This document shows, piece by piece, positions 49,633 through 64,000 of a stretch of DNA of 64,000 bases. The DNA comes from Glandiceps talaboti (Eukaryota; Hemichordata; Enteropneusta; Spengelidae): positions 7,480,001 to 7,544,000 of the forward strand of contig NC_135556.1 in NCBI RefSeq assembly GCF_964340395.1, written 5' to 3'. The notes beneath the pieces were generated by a model. It did not search any database. It was given only the letters and a program-made list of their open reading frames with translations, and was not told the origin of the DNA. Within the stretch, counting starts at the first letter, position 1; each line of letters begins with the position of its first letter. The position numbers and the translations under genes were made by a program.

Positions 49633-50687
49633 GTTTATCTTTTGTGAGGTTTTGTTGTGTTTTAACCTTGTGCATGATACTAGATAAAACCCATAACTAA
49701 TGTAATTGATATTTAAACCGACAAGAGGGTACATTGCAGTTTATCAACCCAGGGGACCTTTTGATGTAGCCATATATCTAAAAGCCTAGACAGTTAAAAT
49801 TTGAAATAAAAGAACGCAGGCGAAGGGAGACAAATAGTACAAGATGTAGATAAATCAATAAATAATAGAACCCCCAATTGAAAAGAAAGGTCAACAGCCG
49901 TTAGTAACATTTAGAGACATCAAGTGAAATGATGACACATCTAACAAGGCCCCGCTATCCACTTGTGATACAAAACCCCAAATAGCATTTGCCGCTTATG
50001 ACGTAAGTACTATGGAAGGCGAGAAGGCTAGGTTACCATGACGATGTGAAGGTATTTGATTCAGAATGTAACACTATATCTTTCCATTCATCTTTTTTTT
50101 TCTGTAAAACTCGTAGCTTTTCTACTGTTTTTTTAAGACTTGTTTGATGACGACGTCACGTGTAGTTTCATCAATTTCAATATTTCGAATATGTTGCTTT
50201 CTCAGATAATCTTACATTCATGTTGGCTCTTGTGAATACGTTGCTTCCAGCTCTTCTTTTCATTGGGAAAATGATACGAAAATAATAACGACTTTTCAAG
50301 CAGCCCTGTTGCTGAAATATTACTAACAAGCCACGCACAATTGCGTAAAAGGAACGGTTTGTTCAGCTACACTTCGGGGTCAGCACATTGTGTTGACAGT
50401 CTGCGGGCCTACAACTACAAGATGGGCGCAGTTCCATTACGAATTTGCAAATATTCTCTATGTCAATAATATTCGAGTAGAACTCCACGAATACGGATAA
50501 CAACGGTGCTTCAATGTTTGTTGAAAGCAGTCGATATTAACTAAAGATCTGGATAATATTTGCATACGTTAATTGATTTCCGTACTGTCTCTTCTCAAAT
50601 TAATGATACTCATGAAATTATCTTATTTGTTTTATAGATCTAATATGCTTTATCTAATGAAAGTTCTCAACCTTTGTGGCCGCTGAA
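49633..50687. other. Gene-free stretch
   Basis: No supported feature. Confidence 0.45.
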
Positions 50688-51353
50688 TAAATACAATTAA
50701 ATTGAAAATCATGAAACTTTAAACAAAATGTCCTCTGGCATATGACGAAAGTCATACTAACACTGCAGCTACATTTTATTGTCAGTTTAAACAAAATCCT
50801 TACTAACACTGCTACATTTTATCGTCTGATTTAACAAAAATCTTACTGTTAAACACTGTTATATTTATCGTCTGGTTCAACAAAAATCTTACTGTTAAAC
50901 ACTGCTATATTTATCGTCTGATCCAACAAAAATCTTCACTAACATTGCTGCTACATTGTATCGTCTTGATGGACAAAAGTTTATGTTGTCAAGTTTTTTG
51001 TTGAGACAGACGATACAATTTAGCACTGTTGGTCAAATATATGTTGAGTCAAACGATAAACTGTTACTGTTGTTAAGATTTTTGTTGAATCAGCCGATAC
51101 AATGTAGCAGTAGTGTTAGCAAGATTTGTGTTGAGACGGATGATAAAATGTAGCACTGTTGGTAAGATTTTGGTTCATTCAGACGATAGAATGTAGCACT
51201 GTTGTTAAGATTCTTGTTGAACCAGACGATAAAATGTTGCACTGTTGGTAAGATTTTTTGTTGAACCAGACGATAAAATTTAACAGTGTTAATAACGTTT
51301 TTGTCGAACCAGACGACGTTTTGTTTCGGGTTTCGTGATTTTAATTGTATCGT
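50688..51353. repeat. Inverted tandem array C (foldback-like), ~55-bp units
   Basis: From about 50740 to 50980, units read CTTACTGTTAAACACTG...TTTATCGTCTG.TTCAACAAAA. From about 50985 to 51320 they read inverted, CAGACGATAAAATGT.GCACTG...TAAGATTTTTGTTGA. Outside the repeats the flanks still match in inverse: ATACAATTAAATTGAAAATC (left) against GATTTTAATTGTAT (right). That is what terminal inverted repeats of one element would show. Confidence 0.8.
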
Positions 51354-51670
51354 GTTTGATGACGTTTTTTTACTTTAATACGGTGACGTATTATTTCCGT
51401 TCTTGTATTTCGTCCTAGGCTATACTCGGATATTTTAATGAAACCAATTAGGCAATGCAAATAAAACGTTAACATTAACAAAATTTGCAAACACGAATAT
51501 CCTTTCTGTAGCACATGGAATCATTGAACTAATATTGACGTTCCGGCTATGTTTATAAATTAGCTTCATTCGTAAGCAGATTGTGCCGACTGACATAACA
51601 AAATGACACATATTATTCGGTTAAAAACAACAAGCTTGTTTCACATCTTTATTTGACCAGTAATATAGCA

Positions 51671-51695
51671 AGAGAGAGGGAGGGAGGGAGGGAGG

Positions 51696-51757
<62 letters not shown>

Positions 51758-51781
51758 AAGAGAGAGAGAGAGAGAGAGAGA
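51671..51781 (+). repeat. (GGGA)n-(GA)n purine tract
   Basis: About 110 bases of pure purine on the plus strand. The Ser/Leu and Arg/Glu frames over it are spurious. Confidence 0.95.
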
Positions 51782-52821
51782 GTGGATGGATGGGAAGGAA
51801 AGAGGGAGCGAGACACAGACAGACAAACACTGGCACAACTAAGCACTGAATGAAGCAAGCGATATCAAACCAAGCACGCTAAAATGACGCTTCCTTTCAT
51901 TTTATTTCATTATCGTTAAAAGCTACAACCTCTCATTAAAATCCTTGACCATGTCAATACATATCACATAACAGAGAGCATTTCTCCACCTACTTTACAA
52001 CAATTAATTACACGACGTCGTGTAAGGTGGACAATGGAAGCAACGTATAAGACTTTATAAATTATAATATCACAACTACCGTTCTTCCCTTTGTACTGTG
52101 ACCACTGTTTAGAAGCTAACTCGATTTTCTGTAGTTATAAATGCTCTTTAGTAAATGTAAATGGATTTTATGTCGCCCCGTCCCAAGTGATGATTTTCAT
52201 ATCAAAAACCCACGGAGAAGAAATTAGAGTGTTTCTTTCTACGATGACAAGCTGTTGACATATGCACGTAGCATTTTTAAATAAATAACGAATTAAACAT
52301 GGGGGGGGGGGTCATTTAAAACAAATAGAACAATGCCAGCTAATTGGTTATATGAAGCCTATGTATTCACACATGTATGGATCGGCATACATCTCCGTCA
52401 ACATTAGTAACTCGGCAGCAGGCCATGATAGTATTAAGAACATTTCCCAGAATTCAACGTAGGAAAACAGTAGACAGCGTGCGTGTAGGACCCTAGTCGA
52501 CACACTGCATGGTTTGCAACAATTTCTAACTAGATCAATGCTAAGCGTGTACCTTGTTGTTCTACATATCTAATCTGCATTATGTGACATCCTACTAGTA
52601 TCTTTTCAAGGTAAATTCATATATTCATATCTCTGGCATCGAGCTTGTTTCTTACCAGCAAAAGATGGTTTGCGTCTTTAGCGAGAAATAATTACTCTGC
52701 ATGGGATATGGTATATGTTTATAGATGTGGGTATTTTCTGTACACAACGATTTTGACGTTACTATATGAAACCTTTGCATATGTAAATTTGTTTGTGTGT
52801 TTGTTTTTTGTTTTTTGTTTT
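51782..52821. other. Gene-free stretch upstream of the receptor gene
   Basis: Includes a G10 run at 52302-52311. No upstream exon or regulatory block could be supported. Confidence 0.45.
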
Positions 52822-52829
52822 TTATAAGG
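52822..52829 (+). promoter_or_regulatory. Possible TATA-like box upstream of receptor exon 1
   Basis: TTATAAGG lies about 70 bases before the start codon, after a T-rich run. The spacing allows a short 5' leader, but the motif is weak and no initiator element was confirmed. Confidence 0.15.
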
Positions 52830-52897
52830 GGTGAAATATTGCTGGAGAGGAATCTAGATTATGCTGCACTTACGTTTGTATACAAATTGAAGAAACG

Positions 52898-52965
52898 ATG
52901 TCGTGTCTTGGACTAATGAGATTGTTTCGTCTGCACGTGGTTTTACTACAGTTGGTCTGTTTAAG
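52898..52965 (+). CDS. Receptor exon 1: signal peptide
   Basis: The ATG has A at -3. It encodes MSCLGLMRLFRLHVVLLQLV followed by CL, a short basic n-region plus hydrophobic core typical of a secretory signal. The donor is TTAAG|GTATGTG, leaving two bases (phase 2) that fit exon 2 exactly. The coding part is short, so it rests on the phase match, position and signal character. Confidence 0.62.
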
Positions 52966-54168
52966 GTATGTGTTTACTTGTAAATTCCATTCTGTTAATG
53001 CTAGCCTTCTTTGTATCAAAGGTTGGATTTCCTGACCATTTTAGCAGTTGGAATCTAAGGTCTAATGATAAAAGGTACTAGACTGCTTTATACTCAACGG
53101 TGGTTTTCTACTGAATCAATCGATTAATCGGTTTGAGCTATGCTTACATAAACAGTAGCTTATGTACACTGTAATTCCTAAGAGAATAATCGAATGAGTT
53201 TTGAAGGAAAAGGGAATGATTAAAAAGGGATTATTTAATTCTCGAGACTGAACTCTATAATTTGTATCTCGTATACAAACACGGAATATGGCTTTGTTTA
53301 CGCGTAACTGATACTATATGTAAACATGAAACCCTGGCTTTCAGCGACCATAGAGCAGATGATCTTCTTCGTCAGAAAGAGTTACAATCTCTGGCTTAGA
53401 GCTTCAAATGACGACCAACAAGTCACTGTAAACGAGCTACAGAATAATTATCCCCCAAATCTGTCGTTTCATTCGTTTATGTCGTTTAAGTATGGAGGTC
53501 ATTAAATTGCTATTCGACCCTGTCCTTATGTTTTAACCTCACTTGGGTCGAACCGACTACAGACTGTATTAGTACACGAAGTTCATTGCAGGGAGTGGTT
53601 GTAAACACAAGCTCGTGTATACGTCAGTCGTTCACACGTTGTACATGACAACAGTCTCGCATACATACGCGTATCACTGTAGACACGTACATATAGCTGT
53701 TGCGTCTCTGTCATTGTTGTGGAAATAACACATTAATAAACCTAGTCACATGCGGTCATGTGTCACTGCGACGTTATCTCTACATCATTTGTGCTGTCTC
53801 TAAAAACTGACATCGATGACAGCTCAGCTCTGTCAGGACGTATGACAACTCTGTAAGTCACGAATCACTTACAAGAGACCTGGGAATTACTGAAGCGATG
53901 GTAATATGGATGCTAGCTATTGATCGAAATACAAAGTCTGATAATATACACATTTGTTATTGCTGGCAACCAACTGTGACAGCTATATAAAGTGTCAAGT
54001 TTATGGCTAATGGCAAGGCTGGTTGATGTAGTGTGTCTCTTTGCTTAAGTATAGTATAGCTTGAATGATGGCAGACGGTAGTTCAAAATAATGTACAACC
54101 ATTTTATAGTGTATTATAGAAACTGTATATAGAAAACACCTTTTGGTCGTTATTATTTGGAATCCATA

Positions 54169-54223
<55 letters not shown>

Positions 54224-55059
54224 CGTGCGTACATACATGCATACATACATACATACATACATACATACATACATACATACATACATACATACATACATAC
54301 ATACATACATGCATGCATGCATGCATGCATGCATGCACGCACGCACCCACCCACCCACCCACCCACCCACCAACCCACACACACACACACGTACGTACAT
54401 ACATACATACATACATACATACATACATACATACATACATACATACATACATACATGCAATAATATACATACATATATGATAGTGTTGTATTACTATAGT
54501 TATGAATTGCTGTTAGACTGAGAGTATCTTTTTGTTGGACCTTTTCCTTTCGATCAATATAATTAGGAATTTCGTTCTATTTGTATCGTTCATGGGGATG
54601 AAAATTAAAAAGAGGGAGTTTATGTGGTGTTTATAATACTTTTTAGTTGTAATAGTATCTACATGGCATTGTAACTGAAACATCTGTATTTAATGTACAC
54701 GTATATGGCACGGTCCATTTTATATGGTGACATAACCAGAAACTAGGTCATAATCGCAACTCACATTCGGAAGTACGTTATGAAGTGCTTCTTCTTGGCC
54801 GTTATTGTGTACTCCCCAATATATACTGGTTATTAAAAGACACCAGTTTACAATACAGCGTTATAAATTTACACCTGTATTTACTTACTCTTTTCTCTGA
54901 ACAGGGTAGGGCTGGTAGCTTCCATCCAGGGATCCGGTGATGGAGAGCCTTATATGGACAATTGTGAGGAAGACAACGTTCTGAATAACCTGACGAAAAC
55001 TCTAGACCGCATCGTGTTATTCTCAAACTACGACAGGAATCTTAGACCAGGAATAGGGG
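52898..55059 (+). CDS. GABA-A-receptor-like subunit, first two coding exons (partial gene)
   Basis: Exon 1 (52898-52965) encodes a signal peptide. Exon 2 (54905-55059) joins it in phase 2 and contains NNLTKTLDRIVLFSNYD followed by RNLRPGIGG. This matches the start of the ligand-binding domain of GABA-A receptor subunits, where a helix (consensus about LDRLL-GYD-RLRP-GG) precedes the first beta strand. An exon ending right after this glycine also matches the usual gene structure. The N-L-T at residue 51 is a likely glycosylation site. The product would be a membrane ligand-gated chloride-channel subunit; that it is GABA-gated is inference from resemblance. Closest affinity looks alpha- or GRD-like, but 74 residues cannot settle it. 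No exon for the Cys-loop or membrane helices was found to the window end, so the gene is cut by the right edge or has divergent exons. Confidence 0.72.
54171..54455 (+). repeat. Compound microsatellite in receptor intron 1
   Basis: Blocks in order: (GT)n, (GTGC)n, (ATAC)n, (ATGC)n, (CACG)n, (ACCC)n, (AC)n, (ATAC)n. It gives six long spurious frames on both strands. Confidence 0.95.
54905..55059 (+). CDS. Receptor exon 2: start of ligand-binding domain
   Basis: 155 nt bounded by a good acceptor (CTCTTTTCTCTGAACAG) and donor (GGGG|GTAAATA); intron phase 2 before and 1 after. It encodes a variable secreted N-terminus (VGLVASIQGSGDGEPYMDNC), then the conserved helix and the YDRNLRPGIGG signature. 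An opposite-strand open frame over the same bases is a shadow. Confidence 0.75.
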
Positions 55060-56031
55060 GTAAATACATATTTTCATTGTCTACTATATGACTCTCAGGA
55101 GAGCACTGATACACAATGTACACAGATCGATCACAAGGAACATCTGAAAACTCTGAGTTGGGTATAATTTAAACCATTATCAGGCGACGTTTCTTTCAAC
55201 AGCATACACACTAGTTTTCCAGAAGCTAGCCTGTTAAAAGTGTTGATGTGTAATAGCTCTCATATCTACAGCAAATGTGTTACTGCGATAGCTCTAGTAT
55301 CTCCAGCTTGGCTTGATTCTTGTATCTAGTTGCTATTATTTGACAAATTATTTTAGTTAGCAACACCCCTAAAATCGTTACCCGTATACCCGTATGTTCA
55401 ATTTACATATTTATATGAAATTTGCATGTAAATGTTCATTTGTTGTATTGCTGTTGACCTCTGTGTTCATCATTACACATAATTGGCTGTGTTGATTTAC
55501 ACAATGACGTCATTTGAATAAATGCCTACTGGGACAACTCAGCTAACTGGAATCAGGACAAGCTGAACTTAGCCATTTGGAGTAACACATCAGCTCCGAA
55601 AAGAGGCTATCCAGAAGCGATTTGCTGAGATCAATTAAACAGTTATCGGCTTTAGATCTAGACTTACTGTGGCATCAGATACAGAAATTTTTTTTATTTA
55701 AAATACTGACACAAACAAACCTAGATTACTGGATCGCTTAAATAAGATTGTACATGTTGCATAAACCACAAAATGTAATCCCATCTATTTGACGATGACA
55801 GATTACAGTTAAAGCCTAAAAGGCTTTTTATAATGGGTCGGATCAAAAAACCTACGCACAGTCTGGCAAGGTTCAATGACATCATGGCGTGCCAGTGCAG
55901 ATCATTCCGCATTATATACACTGGTGTAGTTGATGATCAACATTCTTACAAATGGGATTAAATTACTTTACACCAATAATTAGCAATTTTCATTGTAGTA
56001 GAAACTGATTTTATTTATAATATTGCTAGTT
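55060..56031. other. Stretch after receptor exon 2, no exon recognised
   Basis: Searched for the next receptor exon (expected F/I-G/S-x-I/V-S-E/D-x-x-M). None found with splice sites. Confidence 0.4.
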
Positions 56032-56066
56032 AGAGAGAGAGAGAGAGAGGGGAGGGAGGGAGAGAG

Positions 56067-56108
<42 letters not shown>

Positions 56109-56109
56109 G
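56032..56109 (+). repeat. (GA)n-(CAGA)n repeat
   Basis: GA units, a GGGA spacer, then about 12 CAGA units. Confidence 0.95.
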
Positions 56110-57099
56110 ATAGGGGACTAACGTATTAACGTAGGCAAATATTATTCTTTTCTTAGATTATGTCATCCAGAACGTTTAGATGTTGTGTGCCTGATACCAG
56201 GTTTAAGTTCTACCCGTAGCTAATGATGGTTGAGTATATACTCCTGTAACCAGACTACTATAGATTGCTGCAAAAAAAGAATACGCTCTAAACCGTGTAC
56301 ATTCCGCTTATGCCCCTTTAGTATGCTTAGAATTTCCTGTTATTGCACTGACATAAATATCATCAAGTTTTCTTTTGTTCGCCTTTTCACACCTCCAGCT
56401 GAATTCAAGGAAGCGACACTTTTAATTTCCTGCACGCGTCTCTGTGTTTTCAATGCACTTCCTCACTCTCTCTATCTCTGTACGTGTCAAATCGAACTAT
56501 TTAGTGCACATTGTGGTTGTGTTTACAGAAATGACACTATAATTTGCCCTTAACACGTAATGATGTCAACACGAAACATCAATGACATGTCAACAAACGA
56601 CGTTCAAATCAAGAAATAATTACGCGTGTATCAAATTACGGAAGCAAAAAATGTGAAAGTTGCTGAGACATAAGTAAAGTATCACAAAAGTATACGATAA
56701 CAAACTGCACATCGACTATAAACCGATTTTTATTAACTCATTATATTTCACAAATATACCATATGATGTATAGCAAATTACATAGCATCACTGTTAAAAA
56801 TATTTTTTTTAAACAAATTATTGAAACCTTTGTCAAATATTGTTTATTAAAATCTAAAAAAAAATAATTTATACTGCTGGTTATTCAATATCGATAAACA
56901 AATTAGCCAATAGGTCACACGCCGTAGACAATTTGGTACGGCTGACTTCATCCTCACTTTCGTAAAGTAATTATGGATATTAGGATTAAAATTTTATGAA
57001 ATTCACGAGCAACTCAAAAGCAACTCACTAGTTCTCGTTTTAATTAGTTTCATGGGAGCCTCATTATTGTAATTATTGTTGATAGAGCTTTGTTTTTTC
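56110..57099. other. Gene-free stretch
   Basis: A 107-codon frame at 56230-56553 shows no recognisable domain. Confidence 0.4.
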
Positions 57100-57440
57100 G
57101 AGACAGACAAAAATGTCAATTAATTCGTGCATGGATGTAATAATTCAAGTTAATGGACTTATATTGCACCGAAATTTAGTTAGCTAACCAAAGCTTTCAC
57201 CATGTCTTCCTCAGTGTTTTCTGAAGTCACGACGCATGCGTGACTTCAGACAATTGTCCCAAATTCTCGGAAGTTGGTAAAATCCCCCATCACAGTTTAT
57301 GGATGGTTTTAAAGTCCGAATATGAATCGCTTCCTTAGGCCTTAATCCCTCGCCTAAGCCAGTCCGACTCACGATCCAAAATTGTAACATTGTCAGGGTC
57401 GAATGAATGACCTGGGTGATCCTTGTGTTGATGTCTGGAT
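57100..57440 (-). pseudogene. Penelope-like retroelement relic, GIY-YIG C-terminus
   Basis: On the minus strand, from about 57404, the peptide FDPDNVTILDRESDWLRRGI is followed, in another frame, by KEAIHIRTLKPSINCDGG and FYQLPRIWDN. This is the conserved end of the endonuclease domain in Penelope-like elements (pattern: DRE-x-W-x-x-RG-x-x-EAI-x-IR, P-x-x-N-x-DGG-x-x-LP). A 7-base insertion near 57345 breaks the frame. The 3' tail (ACACTGAGGAAGACATGGTG, then GCACCGAAAT-type sequence) follows to about 57100. Only the last ~80 codons remain. Confidence 0.7.
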
Positions 57441-57839
57441 ACCTCCGCGATGATGTGCAACTAGTACTCGGCCTCGTAACCTAATTAAATTTCTGTGCAA
57501 TACGAAGTTAAATCCATTTTAAAATTCAAAATTAATGACGTCATGAAGTGCTTTGTAAGAAAGCATTTTACTTCACCCTGTTCATGCTACAGACACTGTC
57601 ATTGGCTACAACTGGGACATGTGACATTCTAACGTTTGCGAGTAACAGAGAGGGTCGTTCATATGTGCAACCCAACGTTTACCGAGCGATGGCAAGTAAA
57701 TATGATGTGCAAGCACAACATCACGATTCATTGCCTTTCCTCTTGCTAGTGGACATGACCATAATACTGATATGATGGGCACCAGCAATACAAAGGTCAG
57801 CACAATATCTTGGACAGGCAATACATCCTACTACGCTTC

Positions 57840-58790
57840 TGAATACATTGACCTGAACGAAGCTTCTTGGTGACTATAAATAGGGGCAAGACAAACTATA
57901 TCATCTTTAGGGGTCGCAAAAAAGAAACTAAATGTATCAGGGGTCATTGTTTTAAGTGTGACAACATCAAGGAGGTTGATGTGGTTTCTTTTGTCGGAAT
58001 CCTTAGACAAACATCATTCTTGGTTTGCTCACATTGATAAAATAAATAACCTTATGAGGAAAAAATGTGAGAATTTTATTCAGACTTAGGCACATTTCAC
58101 TGCAACGTATTTTATTATTCTTGTACTTCCTCATATTACTCATATTACCTACAGCCTTGATGTTTGGGGTCATACTTACTCGTCACACTTGAATAGTATC
58201 TTAACTGCACACAACGTTATTGATCGTACGATTAAATCTTCCATGGACCATTCAGTCCAGTATAAAGTTAAATATTCTAGATGTTTTCAAACTTCATAAG
58301 TGTTTAATAGGCTCTTGTATTTATGGTTTGATTCACCAACAATCACCGTATTCTTTGTAAAAACTATGGTTCTTCTAGAGTTACTAGTCACAACTATGAT
58401 ACTCGAGTCTGCTTATATCAAAATCAATATCCATGTCATTCTGGATCAAACCCAGGACAAGTTTCTATTTCTTTTTCTGGCGCAAAAATTTGGAATGACA
58501 TCCCTGTCGACGTAAAATGTTTCTCTTTATATCGTTTCAAACAAATCTCCAAGTAACATATACTGATGCAGTATAACTGATCAACTGTATATTTGTAATT
58601 TTAATTGTGTGTACATAATACATTATATATTTTGAATCATTTTGAGTACCTTGCTGTGAATTTCTGTATATAAATATGTGAGGGGACAGGCCCAGACTAA
58701 CTGTAAGCTATTTCCTAACTCCCCATTTACCCACTGTTATATTTATGTGGGCTAAATAAACCGATTATTATTACATAATATTATTTAATT
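57840..58790 (+). pseudogene. LINE (L2/CR1-like) 3' end, decayed
   Basis: Translated fragments in shifting frames give NRGKTNYIIFRGRKK, then LDKHHSWFAHIDKINNLMRK, YSLDVWGHTYSSHLNSILTA and FSGAKIWNDIPVDVKCF. These are the usual C-terminal landmarks after the reverse-transcriptase core of L2/CR1/Jockey-like LINEs. There are at least one frameshift (about 57995-58010) and an in-frame stop after FIQT. The untranslated tail (GGGACAGGCCCAGACTAACT...GGGCTAAATAAACC) ends at ATTATTATTA. 5' truncated, as is common for LINE copies. Confidence 0.75.
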
Positions 58791-60842
<2,052 letters not shown>

Positions 60843-60921
60843 CATTAAATGTCTTGTGTGAATTTCAGCAATGCATTCCCCACATAAGAATTTCACATAT
60901 CCTATCCACTTATACATATAT

Positions 60922-60979
60922 GAATGAATGAATGAATGAATGAATGAATGAATGAATGAATGAATGAATGAATGAATGA
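60922..60979 (+). repeat. Microsatellite (GAAT)n
   Basis: About 14 units. Confidence 0.95.

Positions 60980-64000
<3,021 letters not shown>

Noticed and set aside
54007-54521. Six overlapping frames of 96-155 codons on both strands
   Set aside because: Read-through of a compound microsatellite; simultaneous openness on both strands is an artefact of the repeat.

Overview
This is AT-rich animal (metazoan) genomic DNA. Two spliced genes are recognisable, with canonical GT-AG introns and long non-coding sequence. The rest is interspersed repeats, hairpin-type DNA elements, decayed retroelements and unusually many microsatellites. The mix (a WSCD-type sulfotransferase, a GABA-A-receptor-like subunit, Penelope-like and LINE relics, abundant TIR/hairpin elements) suits a marine invertebrate such as a hemichordate, lancelet or lophotrochozoan. 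I cannot fix the species from the sequence. Most open reading frames of 60-150 codons here are chance frames or read through microsatellites.

Genes. (1) Minus strand, 17303 to 8626: nine coding exons, assembled here from splice sites and phase, give an uninterrupted 495-residue model. It starts with a type II signal anchor, continues with a Glu/Asp-rich stem of about 200 residues, and ends in a sulfotransferase domain of the WSCD (sialate O-sulfotransferase) type. All eight introns are phase 1. The expected PAPS-binding loop is divergent and no WSC domain is present. (2) Plus strand, 52898 to 55059: a signal-peptide exon and a second exon of a Cys-loop receptor subunit resembling GABA-A receptors. 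The remaining exons were not found and probably lie beyond the right edge.

Layout. 1-8.6 kb: gene-free, with hairpin/MITE-like elements and minisatellites. 8.6-17.3 kb: sulfotransferase gene, with several elements in its introns. 17.3-20 kb: quiet apart from one TIR element. 20.0-24.1 kb: a large inverted array of a ~120-bp minisatellite, interrupted by an 860-bp TIR transposon with a 5-bp target duplication. 24-41.6 kb: gene-free, with microsatellites and TIR elements. 41.7-45.8 kb: a ~4-kb element with ~1-kb inverted arms containing AATTAATT-rich subrepeats. 46-50.6 kb: gene-free, microsatellites. 50.7-51.35 kb: a third inverted tandem array. 52.9-55.1 kb: 5' end of the receptor gene. 57.1-58.8 kb: a Penelope-like GIY-YIG relic next to a LINE 3' end. 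58.8-64 kb: no recognisable exon.

The most unusual signal is that three unrelated repeats are each arranged as tandem copies in one orientation followed by tandem copies in the opposite orientation. Two of the three also have matching flanks. This is the architecture of Foldback-type elements.
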